DNA of 64,000 bases from JANNSX01 sp046348995 (GTDB taxonomy: Bacteria > Pseudomonadota > Alphaproteobacteria > Rhizobiales > Hyphomicrobiaceae), in contig JAXMDB010000013.1 in the NCBI GenBank assembly GCA_046348995.1, positions 59,632-123,631 on the forward strand, given 5' to 3'. Positions 35,950 to 45,445 of this stretch are shown here, piece after piece. A model generated the notes under the pieces. The model did no database searches. It saw only the letters and a program-made list of their open reading frames with translations, and had not been told where the DNA came from. The translations under genes and the position numbers were made by a program. How positions within the stretch are numbered: position 1 is the first letter of the stretch; each line of letters opens with the position of its first letter.

Positions 35950-36320
35950 AAACCGACTATCCCGCAAGTTCGGACGGAATGTGTGAACAGGGTTACGCCA
36001 GTCGATCCCGTCGAGCATGTAGGCGAGCTGTGCAGCCGAAATGGCAACGGCGCCGTTACCGCCGATGGCCAAACAAACCGGCCGCGTTCCAGCGCTGCTG
36101 GCGTAGAGCGACAGCCCGAGCCTCGTGCCAGGAGATCTTGACGAGATCGCCCCTGGCTCCGCGAAAGACGAACAGATCGCCGTAGACCGGATCGCGGCCG
36201 AGCGTCTCCTGCACCTGAAGAAAGCCCATTCATGCCGCGCCGCATGTCGGTACGACCGACCGCCACCACACCCGCACGCCGGACGGAACCGGGATCATCG
36301 TGCCCTCGAACGTCGAGGAC
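35950..36320 (-). pseudogene. tnpB: IS66 tnpB, frameshifted
   Basis: Fragments typical of the IS66 accessory protein TnpB are found in more than one frame: T-D-M-R-R-G-M-N-G-L, L-E-R-G-R-F-V-W-P, and A-Q-L-A-Y-M-L-D-G-I-D-W-R-N-P. Boundaries are approximate. Confidence 0.75.
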
Positions 36321-36364
36321 ACGCTTCAACGTGCGAGCGTCGAAGCCGCGCCGACCTTCACGCG

Positions 36365-36688
36365 GTAGTTGCCGAGACCTCGATCTCGATCGTGCCTGAG
36401 GTCATTGGGGCCGATGCCCCAGAAGCCTCACTCCGGTTCCGTCGTCACCGTCACCGGCACGAGCTCGAACCCGATGAGGATGGTTGGAACTGGCTCTCGT
36501 GTCGCCATACCGGCGACGCCAGCTCTGAACACCTGGTTCGCGTTGACATCGTACTGGCGCGCCACCACAGAAACAGACGCCCCCGGTCGAAACGTGGCAG
36601 CCACGATCTCCCGCTTCAGCGCCTCCGGCCAGCGCCTGTTCCGGCGCTCTTCGCTTGTGTCCACGATCGCCCTTGTGGACACATCCAC
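36365..36688 (-). pseudogene. tnpA: IS66 tnpA, frameshifted
   Basis: The first 50 residues are intact (R-R-W-P-E-A-L-K-R-E-I-V-A-A-T and V-S-V-V-A-R-Q-Y-D-V-N), a TnpA helix-turn-helix. After N-Q-V-F the conserved W-R-R-R-Y-G lies in another frame. The 3' boundary is approximate. Confidence 0.78.
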
Positions 36689-36767
36689 ACTCCGCGCCGC
36701 CTCGCATCAGCCCTCAAACTCGGCGAACAATGGCTGCAGGGGAAGGCGGTCCTCGCCGGAGGCGTAC

Positions 36768-36775
36768 CAAGGACA
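36768..36775 (+). repeat. IS66 target site duplication, right copy
   Basis: CAAGGACA directly follows the right end of the IS and matches 34282-34289 exactly. Confidence 0.92.
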
Positions 36776-38079
36776 AGCTCAAGGGCACGTCTCTCAACGA
36801 CGTCATCAGCGGCGGCGACAACGTCGACAAGCTCTGGGGCGGTCTCGGCAACGACACCATGAACGGCGGCAACGGCAACGATGCCCTTTATGGAGAAGGC
36901 GGCAACGACACGCTCAACGGCGATGCCGGCAGCGACACGGCCTACGGTGGCGCAGGCGCCGACACGCTTTCGGGTGGCACGGGCAACGACCGTCTGTACG
37001 GCGATGCGGACAACGACACGGTGAACGGCGGTGACGGCAACGATGCCCTGCAAGGCGGCACGGGCGACGACACCATGTCGGGCGGCAACGGCAACGACAC
37101 GGTCATCGGCGGCGCGGGCGCGGATACGATCACCGGCGACGCCGGCAACGACCTGCTGATGGGCGGCATGGGCGTCGACTCGCTCACCGGCGGCGAAGGC
37201 AACGACACGATCGTCGGCGGCCATGGCGCGGACGACATCATCGGCGGCAACGGCAGCGACACGGTCTCCTACGGCACCGCTGACCAGGAGTCGGGCGTGA
37301 TCATCCACCTCGATACCGGTCACGGCTACGAGGGTGACGCCGAGGGCGACGACTACACCTCGATCGAGAATGCGCTCGGTTCGGTCTATAACGACGCCAT
37401 CTACGGCAGCACCGGCGCCAACGTCATCAACGGCAACTTCGGTGATGACTACATCGAAGACGGCGCCGGCAACGACACGGTCAACGGCGGCGACGGCAGC
37501 GACTGGATCGTCGCAACCGAAGGCGATACCGACACCTACGACGGCGGCGCGGGCCTCGGCGACATCCTCGACGTCTCCGGCTGGACTGCGGGCGCGACTA
37601 TCAACATGACCACCAACAGGATGGGCGCCGACACGATCCGTGGCTTCGAGATCGTCAAGGCGACGGACCTTGCCGACACGATCACCGGCAGCTCGCTCAA
37701 CGAGACGATCTATACCGGAGACGGTGCCAACACGGTTCGCACGATGGGTGGCTTCGACAAGGTGTTCCTGGGTACCGATGTTGACACCGTCGTCTACGCC
37801 AGCACCGACGTCTGGGATGCGACCTTCTCGTGGCTCGGCCACGACCGTATCTATAACTTCGACGCGGCCGAGGACATCCTCGACATCTCGGCGATGCTGG
37901 ATGGCCTCACTCCGGGCTTCGACATCGCGGACGTCTTGACGGCGACGGTCGTGGGCAGCGACACCGTTCTCTCCGCTCGCTACACGGGAGCGAATACTGA
38001 CCAGGTCCAGTTCGCCGTTCTCATGGGCGTCACAACCTCGGTCGCCGCGCTCGACGCAGCCGGCGCCCTCGTGTACTGA
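36776..38079 (+). pseudogene. 3' part of the RTX calcium-binding protein gene
   Basis: This part encodes about 433 residues. Tandem G-G-x-G-x-D-x-L-type nonapeptides run over the first 160 residues (ca. 18 repeats), with a second group near 260. The C-terminal part has V-D-T-V-V-Y-A-S-T-D, F-D-A-A-E-D-I-L-D-I-S and a hydrophobic end A-A-G-A-L-V-Y, as in type I secretion substrates. Joined to 34256-34289 it would give a 445-residue protein. The frame is open without error, so it may still be translated from a start inside the IS end (36655 or 36730), but its native start is lost. Confidence 0.87.
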
Positions 38080-38136
38080 CGCCTCTCCCGGAGCCACCTC
38101 GGCGGCTCCGGACTCAGACTTTACTTTGGGACGCCG

Positions 38137-38170
38137 AAAAGGCCCTGCGACGCAAGTCGCAGGGCCTTTT
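38137..38170. terminator. Bidirectional rho-independent terminator
   Basis: AAAA, a perfect 10-bp stem GGCCCTGCGA / TCGCAGGGCC with a 6-base loop, then TTTT, lie 58 nt after the RTX stop. Confidence 0.85.
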
Positions 38171-38329
38171 CGCATGCTCGGCGCCTCAACCGTTACAGCC
38201 AAGCCACTGTCCGGCATCACAATTCTGCCCAGCTCCCGCCCGAGATTGACACCGTCCCGCGGCCGGTCCTGAGTGACGGCGCCCCGCCATGCCGCCCTCG
38301 GGTGGTCCTCCTCGCCATCCGGTGTCCCC

Positions 38330-39619
38330 ATGTCTCTGGTCTTCCTGCAAGCCTCCACGCCCGATTGGCAGCCCCTCCTCGACCGGCTGGCGCGCGAGCT
38401 GCCGAATCTCCTCGACCAGGTCCTCTCGCCCTGGATGCTGCCGCAGCTGATCGTCGTGCCGGCGTGCTACTACCTCGCCGTTTGGCTGAAGCCGCGCGTC
38501 CGGCCGCAGGTAGATCGCGCCATCGGTCAGTTGCAGCTACCGCCCAAATTCGTGCAACTGCTCGAGCTGCCGCTACAGCATCTGAAATGGATCCTGTTCG
38601 TCGCCCTGCTCTGGCTTGCGCTCGGCCTCATGCGGCAGGCAACCTGGTCGAGCCGCAGCTACCTCGTGACGCTCGCGGCGAGCCTCGCGACCGCCTGGGT
38701 GACCGTCAATATCGTCTCCAACCTCGTCGGCAACAAATCGCTGTCGCGGACTTTCGCAATCGTCGCCTGGTCGATCGCCGCGCTCTACATCCTGGGGCTG
38801 CTCGACGATGTGCAATCGACGCTGGACGCCATCGCCATCACCGTCGGCGACCTGCGGATTTCCGTCCTCAGCCTGATCAAGGGCGGCATCATCCTCGGAC
38901 TGACGCTGTGGGCGGCGACTGCGCTCTCGACCTTCGCCGACAAGCGCCTGCACAAGACCTTCGAGCTTACCCCCTCCGTCGAGGTGCTGTTCGGCAAGAT
39001 CATCAAGGCCGCGCTGGTCACGGCGGCCGTCGCCATCACCCTCTCCTCCGTCGGCATCCAGCTCACCGCCTTGACGGTGTTCTCGGGCGCACTCGGCCTC
39101 GGCATCGGCTTCGGGTTGCAGAAGGTCGCCTCCAACCTGATGAGCGGCATCATTATCCTCCTCGACCGCTCGGTGAAGCCCGGCGACGTCATCCAGCGCG
39201 GCTCGACCTTCGGCTGGATCACGGATCTCAGGGCCCGCTATGTCTCCGTCGCGACGCGCGACGGCGTCGAATACCTGATCCCGAACGAGGACTTCATCAC
39301 CAGCCAGGTGATCAACTGGTCGTATTCCGACCCCAAGGTCCGCCTCGAGGTACGATTCGGCGTGACGCCCGAGAGCGATCCTCACCGCGTCTCCGAGCTC
39401 GCCTGCGAGCACGCCGTCAAAGTGCCCCGCGTGCTGGCGACGCCCGGCGCCGAATGTCACCTGATCTCGCTCGACGGTTCGGCGCTCGAGTTCCTGCTGC
39501 GCTTCTGGATTCAGGACCCGATCGTCGGCACGACCAACATCCGCAGCGAGGTGCTGCTGGCGGTGTGGGACGGCCTCAAGGGCCAGGGCATCGGCCTCGT
39601 CTCGGCCAAGAACAGCTGA
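38330..39619 (+). CDS. MscS-family mechanosensitive channel
   Basis: The 429-residue membrane protein has about five N-terminal helices and the MscS pore segment (G-A-L-G-L-G-I-G-F-G-L-Q-K-V-A-S-N-L) near residue 265, followed by the S-V-K-P-G-D-V-I beta-domain and a soluble C terminus with S-Q-V-I-N-W-S. It opens under membrane tension to release solutes. ATG 38330 is preferred; an upstream ATG at 38273 adds a polar, unconserved stretch. Confidence 0.92.
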   Translation: MSLVFLQASTPDWQPLLDRLARELPNLLDQVLSPWMLPQLIVVPACYYLAVWLKPRVRPQVDRAIGQLQLPPKFVQLLELPLQHLKWILFVALLWLALGLMRQATWSSRSYLVTLAASLATAWVTVNIVSNLVGNKSLSRTFAIVAWSIAALYILGLLDDVQSTLDAIAITVGDLRISVLSLIKGGIILGLTLWAATALSTFADKRLHKTFELTPSVEVLFGKIIKAALVTAAVAITLSSVGIQLTALTVFSGALGLGIGFGLQKVASNLMSGIIILLDRSVKPGDVIQRGSTFGWITDLRARYVSVATRDGVEYLIPNEDFITSQVINWSYSDPKVRLEVRFGVTPESDPHRVSELACEHAVKVPRVLATPGAECHLISLDGSALEFLLRFWIQDPIVGTTNIRSEVLLAVWDGLKGQGIGLVSAKNS

Positions 39620-39825
39620 GGGGCGCTGAGGCGTAGTCGGTGGCCGTCCGACGGCATTCGTCCCAATTTTTTTGCTCCCCGTCCCATAGGCCGACACCGG
39701 GTAATCCGTAATTAACCATCCGCGACTAAGGTGACATCACGCCGTGGAAGGTCTCTCGCCACCACGGAGGGGACAGTCATCGGCCCGCGGTCGCGGGCGC
39801 GTTAAATCATTGAGGAGTAACAGAA

Positions 39826-40320
39826 ATGCTCGCGTTCTGTAAGCGTATGAGCCTGGTTGCCGGCGCTGTTGCCGGGCTTGCCTTCGCCTCTGGAGCCGCC
39901 CAGGCTCAGACGACCATCACCGACAACTTCGACGTGTTGATCACCATCAACGCGTTCTGCGCCATCACGAGCCCGACCGATCTCGACTTCGGCTCCAACA
40001 ACCTGCTCAACGCCAACGTCGATCAGACCTCGACGTTCAACGTGCAGTGCACGAACACGACGCCGTTCTCGATCGCGCTCGACAACGGCGCGAATTTCAG
40101 CGGCTCGCGCCGCATGGCCGACGGCGCCGGCAACTTCGTCAACTACGCGCTCTACCAGAACGTCGGCCGCACGACGGCTTGGGGCTCGGGTGGCGCCGCT
40201 CAGGCGGGCACCGGCAACGGCACGGCGGTCGCCTATACGGTTTTCGGCCGCGTTCCGACCCAGACGACGCCGGCTCCGGGCAACTACCTCGACACCGTCA
40301 CCATCTCGGTCACCTACTAA
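39826..40320 (+). CDS. Csu-type pilin subunit (SCPU domain)
   Basis: The 164-residue protein has a signal peptide (AGAVAGLAFASGAAQA) and one SCPU (spore coat protein U) domain with two Cys (A-F-C-A-I-T and V-Q-C-T-N-T), the D-L-D-F-G-S motif and a final V-T-Y. GAGGAG stands 8 nt before the ATG. It is likely the major subunit, leading a chaperone-usher operon. Confidence 0.9.
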   Translation: MLAFCKRMSLVAGAVAGLAFASGAAQAQTTITDNFDVLITINAFCAITSPTDLDFGSNNLLNANVDQTSTFNVQCTNTTPFSIALDNGANFSGSRRMADGAGNFVNYALYQNVGRTTAWGSGGAAQAGTGNGTAVAYTVFGRVPTQTTPAPGNYLDTVTISVTY

Positions 40321-40345
40321 AATTTGAGACTTAAGGGCTTTCGCC

Positions 40346-41065
40346 ATGCGCCAGCAGCTCGCCGCCGCACTCACTGGTTTTCTCATGCTTTGCACGCAAG
40401 CCTCGGCAGGCTCGCTGCAAGTCTCACCGGTGCTCGTCGACGTCGCGCCGCCCGGCGCTGCCGCAAGCGTGCAACTCTCCAACCTGAGCGGCCAGCCGAT
40501 GGTCGCTCAGGTCCGTGTCTACAAATGGAGCCAGGTCAACGGCACCGACAAGCTCGAAGAGACGAAGGATGTCGTCGTCAGCCCGCCGATCGCCAAGCTC
40601 AAACCCAACGGCCAATCCGTGATCCGCGTCGTGCGCCGGGCCAAATCGGCGCCTCAAGGCGAGGAAAGCTACCGGATCGTCGTCGATCAGGTGCCTGAGA
40701 AAAAGGCCAAGGGTAGCGGCATCAGCTTTGCCGTCCGCTATTCGATCCCCGTCTTCTTCGGCGGCTTGGACGACAGCACCGCGCCGATTGTCTGGAACGT
40801 ATCGAGCACCGGCAGCAAGACTGTCTTGACGGCGACCAACACCGGCGCGCGTCGCGTCCGCATCGCCGACCTCAAGCTCAAATCGAAAACAGGATCCGTG
40901 AGCTTCGGCGAAGGGCTCGCCGGCTGGATCCTGCCGAGCTCTACCGTCCGCTGGACCGCCAGCGGCGCACTCAAAGGCCTCAATCAGAACGGGAAGGTAT
41001 CGATCTCCGCTTCGACCGAACATGGACCGCTTCAAGCCACTGGAACCATCCAAGCCGCGCAATGA
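40346..41065 (+). CDS. Periplasmic pilus chaperone (PapD-like)
   Basis: The 239-residue protein has a signal peptide and the Ig-like chaperone fold: L-Q-V-S-P-V-L-V-D-V, V-V-S-P-P-I-A-K-L-K-P-N-G-Q-S-V-I-R-V-V-R, and Y-R-I-V-V-D-Q-V-P. It binds pilin subunits until they reach the usher. Its 3' end overlaps the usher start by 44 nt, which suggests coupled translation. Confidence 0.92.
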   Translation: MRQQLAAALTGFLMLCTQASAGSLQVSPVLVDVAPPGAAASVQLSNLSGQPMVAQVRVYKWSQVNGTDKLEETKDVVVSPPIAKLKPNGQSVIRVVRRAKSAPQGEESYRIVVDQVPEKKAKGSGISFAVRYSIPVFFGGLDDSTAPIVWNVSSTGSKTVLTATNTGARRVRIADLKLKSKTGSVSFGEGLAGWILPSSTVRWTASGALKGLNQNGKVSISASTEHGPLQATGTIQAAQ

Positions 41066-43427
41066 AGCCCTCGTAATAGTTCTTTTCGTACTCGTATTCT
41101 TTGCCTCGCTACCGATCTTTGCACCAGCGCGAGCGGCCGACGAGCCGCTTGCGCTGCAGCTTGAAGTATTGCTCAACGGCCAGCCGACGAAGCGCATCGG
41201 CACCTTCTCGGATTTGGGCGACGGCCGGATCGCGGCAACGGGCGCCACGCTCAAGGATCTGGGCCTCAAAGCCGGCGGCACGCTCGCCCCCGAAGAGAGC
41301 ATCGCGCTGGCCGATCTCCCTGGCGTCACCTACACCTACGACGAGGCGGCGCAGACCATCGATATCGTCGCGACGGACGCCGAGCGCGATGCCCGCGTGG
41401 TCGATGCCTCTGGCTTGCGCGGCGGCTACGAAGCGTCCGACGACATTGGCGGCGCGCTCAACTATGCCCTCTTCGGCAGCACCGGCGAGCATCTCGACGA
41501 CTTCGTGCTCGACTACGGCGGGGCGTCGGTAACGCTCGAAGGCCGCGTCTTCGGCCCGCTCGGACTGCTGACGACCGACGGCATCTTGAAGCAGGGCACG
41601 GACGGCGAGAGCGACGCGGTCAGGCTCGGTACAACCTGGAGCTACTCGGACACCGACAACCTCGTCACCTATCGTGCCGGCGACATCATCACGGGCGGGC
41701 TAGCGTGGACAAGGCCGGTGCGGCTCGGCGGCGTGCAGATCGATCGCAATTTCGGCCTCCGCCCCGGCCTCGTCACGATGCCGCTGCCCTCGCTGTCGGG
41801 GTCGGCGGTCGTTCCCTCGACCGTCGACGTCTACGTCAACGCATCGAAGGCCTATTCCGGACAGGTCGGCGGCGGTCCATTCCAGGTCGACAACATCCCG
41901 GCCATCACGGGTGCCGGCACCGCGCGCGTCGTCATCCGCGACGCCTCCGGCCGGGAACAAGAGGTGACCACCGACTTCTACGCCTCGCCCGATCTGCTCC
42001 GTGAGGGCTTGTTCGACTATTCGGCCGAGGCCGGCGTGCTGCGCTTCGGCTTCGGTAGCGACGACGACAGCTACGGCGACAAGGCTGCCGGCTCAGCCAG
42101 CCTGCGCTACGGCTTGAGCGACGACATCACGCTCGAAGGCCATGGCGAGGCGACGGCAGGGCTCGTCAATGGTGGCGCCGGTGTCGTCTTCAATTTGGCC
42201 GACAAGGCGGTCGTATCGCTCGGCGCCTCGGCCAGCGCGTCCGATGGCGATACCGGCGCCTCCGTCCACGCCGGCTTCGAGACCGAGATCGCAGGCGTCA
42301 CCTTGCGTGGCTCGACGACCCGCAGCTTCGGCGACTATGCGGATTTGGGCTCGCTCGACACGACGCGGGACACCGAGGACGATGGCACGCCCCCCCTCTT
42401 CCACACTCTGTCGCGCGAGGTGCCCCGCGCCGTCGATCAGCTCTCCCTCGGCACCGCGCTTCCCTACGACATCGGCACTATGGGGCTGAGCTACACCCAT
42501 CTCGACCGCATCGACGAGCCCGAGGTGCATCTCGCGACCGCGACCTACTCGCGCTCGCTGTTCTACGACATCTCGCTCTTCGGCAGCGCCTTCCACGATT
42601 TCGGCGACGAGAGCGACACCGGCGTCTATGCCGGGTTGTCGATGCCGCTCGGCGACTACGGCTCGCTTTCGACGGGCGTGAAGCACGACAAGGACGGAAC
42701 CGGCTACGCGGCGTCGACCGCAAAGTCGCTCGGCGAGGAGCCTGGGAGCGTCGGCTGGTACGCCTCGATCGACACCGGCGAGGAGAGCTCGGCCGCAGCT
42801 GCCGTCAGCTATCGCGCCAACGTCGCGACCGCGACGGCGCGCGTGCGCTCGCACGCGACGGGCACGGCAGCGAGCGGCGAGATCAGCGGATCGATAGCTG
42901 CGACCGAGGACGGCGTCTACTTCGCCAACCACATCAACGATGGCTTCGCCGTCGTCGACGCGGGCGCGGAAGGCGTGCCGATCATGCTCGAGAACCGCAA
43001 GGTGGCGGTGACAGGCAGCGACGGCAAGGCACTCGTCACCGGCCTCAGAGCTTACGAGCAGAACAAGATCTCGGTCGATGCCGTCGACGTTCCGCTCGAC
43101 ACGCAGATCACCGAGACGGAGAAGGTCGCGGTGCCTCGCGAACGCGCAGGCGTGCGGGTCAAATTCGATGCCAAGAGCAGCGAGGGCTCGGCTCTGGTCA
43201 CGCTCACGCTTGCCGACGGCAGCTATCCGCCGGCGGGAAGTCGCGTCGTGCTCGAGGGCAGCGATGCCGACTACGTGATGGGCTACGACGGCCAGGTTTA
43301 TCTCGAGGGGCTGACGGGCGCGCACACTCTGACGGTCGATCTGGGTGAGGGGCAATGCCACGCCGAGCTCACCTACGCATCTTCCGGCGACAATTTCACA
43401 ACCCTCGATCCGGTGACTTGCCAATGA
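41022..43427 (+). CDS. Outer-membrane usher, Csu type
   Basis: The 801-residue usher has a signal segment (V-I-V-L-F-V-L-V-F-F-A-S-L), an N-terminal domain (L-E-V-L-L-N-G), a large barrel with plug (G-L-R-P-G-L-V-T-M-P and D-V-Y-V-N), and two C-terminal domains ending C-H-A-E-L-T-Y and T-C-Q. It is the pore through which pilin subunits are assembled. Its stop overlaps the next ATG (ATGA, 43424-43427). Confidence 0.93.
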   Translation: MDRFKPLEPSKPRNEALVIVLFVLVFFASLPIFAPARAADEPLALQLEVLLNGQPTKRIGTFSDLGDGRIAATGATLKDLGLKAGGTLAPEESIALADLPGVTYTYDEAAQTIDIVATDAERDARVVDASGLRGGYEASDDIGGALNYALFGSTGEHLDDFVLDYGGASVTLEGRVFGPLGLLTTDGILKQGTDGESDAVRLGTTWSYSDTDNLVTYRAGDIITGGLAWTRPVRLGGVQIDRNFGLRPGLVTMPLPSLSGSAVVPSTVDVYVNASKAYSGQVGGGPFQVDNIPAITGAGTARVVIRDASGREQEVTTDFYASPDLLREGLFDYSAEAGVLRFGFGSDDDSYGDKAAGSASLRYGLSDDITLEGHGEATAGLVNGGAGVVFNLADKAVVSLGASASASDGDTGASVHAGFETEIAGVTLRGSTTRSFGDYADLGSLDTTRDTEDDGTPPLFHTLSREVPRAVDQLSLGTALPYDIGTMGLSYTHLDRIDEPEVHLATATYSRSLFYDISLFGSAFHDFGDESDTGVYAGLSMPLGDYGSLSTGVKHDKDGTGYAASTAKSLGEEPGSVGWYASIDTGEESSAAAAVSYRANVATATARVRSHATGTAASGEISGSIAATEDGVYFANHINDGFAVVDAGAEGVPIMLENRKVAVTGSDGKALVTGLRAYEQNKISVDAVDVPLDTQITETEKVAVPRERAGVRVKFDAKSSEGSALVTLTLADGSYPPAGSRVVLEGSDADYVMGYDGQVYLEGLTGAHTLTVDLGEGQCHAELTYASSGDNFTTLDPVTCQ

Positions 43428-44383
43428 GGCGGCTGCTCAACCTATTGGCTCTGGGTATCGTCATGCTGTCCGGCCCAGCGCACGCACAGACGTGCACCTA
43501 CTCGATCTCCAACATCGTGTTCAGCGGCGTCGACGTCACGCTCAATCAGACGTTCGATACGACCGGTACGCTCACGATCAACTGCACGGGCAATGCCGCG
43601 CGAACGGTGCGGGTGTGTCCCAATATCGGAACAGGAGCCGGCAACACCACCGCCTCGAACCCGCGTCAACTGGCCAACGGCGCCAGTCGTATGAACTTCA
43701 ATATCTACCAGGATCTCGGCCACACGACGATCTGGGGGTCATACCTATGGGCCTACGCGCCGACACCTCCGACGATCGACATTCCGCTCGCGCCCGCTGG
43801 CTCGGGCAGCGCAACGCGGACCCTCTACGCCCAGATCAACGCCGGTCAGCAGACATTGACGGCGCTGACCTTCAGCTCGGCCTTCACCACGACCACACAC
43901 AGCAACCTGCGCTATGCCTACACCACGGCCGGCACGTGCGCGACGATCGGGTCCGGACGGCGGGGTGGCGTGGCGCCGTTTACGGTGACGGCGGTGAACA
44001 ACAAGACGTGCCGTGTCACAGCCAACGATCTCAACTTCGGCTCGGTCACGGCGTTCTCGATCGCCGCCAACCGTGACGTGAACGGCTCTGCGACCATCAC
44101 CTGCACCAATGGTACAGCGTACCGCGTCCTTATCGGGAACGGCCTGACCGGCACCGGGCCGACCGCACGCAAGATGACAAATGGTGCGAACAGCGTCACC
44201 TACGCCATCTATCGCGACGTCGCGCGCACGCAAGCCTGGGGCAGCACGTCAGGTGTCAATTCGCTTGCGGGTACCGGAACGGGCCTCGCCCAGACGATCA
44301 CGATGTATGGCCGAGTCCCGCCACAGGCCGTCCCACCGCCGGGCAACTATTCCGACACGGTGGTGATGACGATCGAATATTGA
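43424..44383 (+). CDS. Two-domain SCPU protein, probable pilus tip subunit
   Basis: The 319-residue protein has a signal peptide ending A-H-A-Q and two SCPU domains (about 20-160 and 180-319). Each has the V-F-S-G-V or L-N-F-G-S opening and paired Cys. Two-domain proteins of this kind (CsuE-like) sit at the tip of Csu pili and mediate adhesion. It is translationally coupled to the usher gene and closely resembles the next gene. Confidence 0.9.
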   Translation: MRRLLNLLALGIVMLSGPAHAQTCTYSISNIVFSGVDVTLNQTFDTTGTLTINCTGNAARTVRVCPNIGTGAGNTTASNPRQLANGASRMNFNIYQDLGHTTIWGSYLWAYAPTPPTIDIPLAPAGSGSATRTLYAQINAGQQTLTALTFSSAFTTTTHSNLRYAYTTAGTCATIGSGRRGGVAPFTVTAVNNKTCRVTANDLNFGSVTAFSIAANRDVNGSATITCTNGTAYRVLIGNGLTGTGPTARKMTNGANSVTYAIYRDVARTQAWGSTSGVNSLAGTGTGLAQTITMYGRVPPQAVPPPGNYSDTVVMTIEY

Positions 44384-44396
44384 GTAGAAGCGCACG

Positions 44397-45368
44397 ATGA
44401 CGCATCTTCTGAAGCCCGGCCACCTCCTCGCCCTCTTCGTTTGGCTGACCGGGCTCGGCCTGCCGATCGCCGCGCACGCGCAATCCTGCACCTTCGGCGT
44501 CACGAACATCACCTTCTCGGGTGTCGACACCACGCTCAACACGACGTTCGATGCGACCGCCACGCTAACCGTCAACTGCACGGGGAACCGGACTAGAACC
44601 GTTCGCGTCTGCCCCAATATCGGGAGCGGGTCCGGCAATGCGACCGCCTCCAATCCGCGCCAGCTCGCCAACGGCGCCAACTTCATGAACTACAACATCT
44701 ATCAGGACCTCGGACATTCGACGATCTGGGGCTCCTGGCTCTGGCCCTATACGCCGCGACCGCCGACCATCGACATCTCGCTCGCACCCGCAGGCTCGGG
44801 CAGCGCCACGGCAACCCTCTATGCCCAGATCAGCGCCGGTCAGCAGACGTTGACCGCCTTGACATTCACGTCGTCCTTCGCAGGTGGACACACGAGCCTG
44901 CGTTACGCCTATACGACCGCCGGCACCTGCGCGACGATCGGCAGCGGCGGCAGCGGTGGAACGATCCCGTTCACGGTGACGGCGGCCAACACCAAGACCT
45001 GCCGCGTCACGGCGAACGACCTCAACTTCGGCGCTGTCACGACGATCGCCGCCAACCGCGACGTCGACGGCTCGGCCACCGTCACCTGCACGAATGCGAC
45101 CCCCTATCGCGTGTTGCTTAACAACGGCCTGACCGGCACCGGTCCGACCGCCCGGAAGATGACGCTCGGCGCCAACAGCGTGACCTATGCACTCTATCGC
45201 AACGCGGCGCGGACGCAGGCCTGGGGCAACATCTCGGGTACCAACTCGCTCTCCGGCACGGGGACGGGTTTTGCGCAGACGATCCCCATCTACGGTCGCG
45301 TACCGCCGCAGACCGTACCGCCACCAGGCGCCTACAAGGACACCGTCGTCATGACGGTGGAATACTGA
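44397..45368 (+). CDS. Second two-domain SCPU protein
   Basis: The 323-residue protein parallels the previous one: signal peptide ending A-H-A-Q, then N-I-T-F-S-G-V-D-T-T, N-I-Y-Q-D-L-G-H-S-T-I-W-G-S, and a second domain with L-N-F-G-A and Y-G-R-V-P-P-Q. The two are clear tandem duplicates that have diverged. It closes the pilus operon (13-nt gap). Confidence 0.9.
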   Translation: MTHLLKPGHLLALFVWLTGLGLPIAAHAQSCTFGVTNITFSGVDTTLNTTFDATATLTVNCTGNRTRTVRVCPNIGSGSGNATASNPRQLANGANFMNYNIYQDLGHSTIWGSWLWPYTPRPPTIDISLAPAGSGSATATLYAQISAGQQTLTALTFTSSFAGGHTSLRYAYTTAGTCATIGSGGSGGTIPFTVTAANTKTCRVTANDLNFGAVTTIAANRDVDGSATVTCTNATPYRVLLNNGLTGTGPTARKMTLGANSVTYALYRNAARTQAWGNISGTNSLSGTGTGFAQTIPIYGRVPPQTVPPPGAYKDTVVMTVEY

Positions 45369-45445
45369 GCCCGGGTTGCGGCTTATCTCGCGTCCAGGCA
45401 TCTTGCTCGACGGGCCGCACGATCGCGGCCGATGGAGTGCATGCC

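Larger units (their letters stand above)
34290..36767 (-). mobile_element. IS66-family insertion sequence
   Basis: The 2,478-bp element has ends GTAAGCATTCGG.. and, inverted, GTACGCCTCCGG.., matching at 17 of 22 positions. It is bounded by perfect 8-bp duplications. It carries tnpA, tnpB and tnpC on the minus strand in the usual order, all broken by frameshifts. It splits the RTX gene 34256-38079. The length and the GTAA-type ends are typical of the family. Confidence 0.92.

Noticed and set aside
36850..37280. Regular short repeats suggesting a CRISPR array
   Set aside because: The period matches 9-residue RTX codons, repeats are degenerate, there are no unique spacers, and the frame is open throughout.
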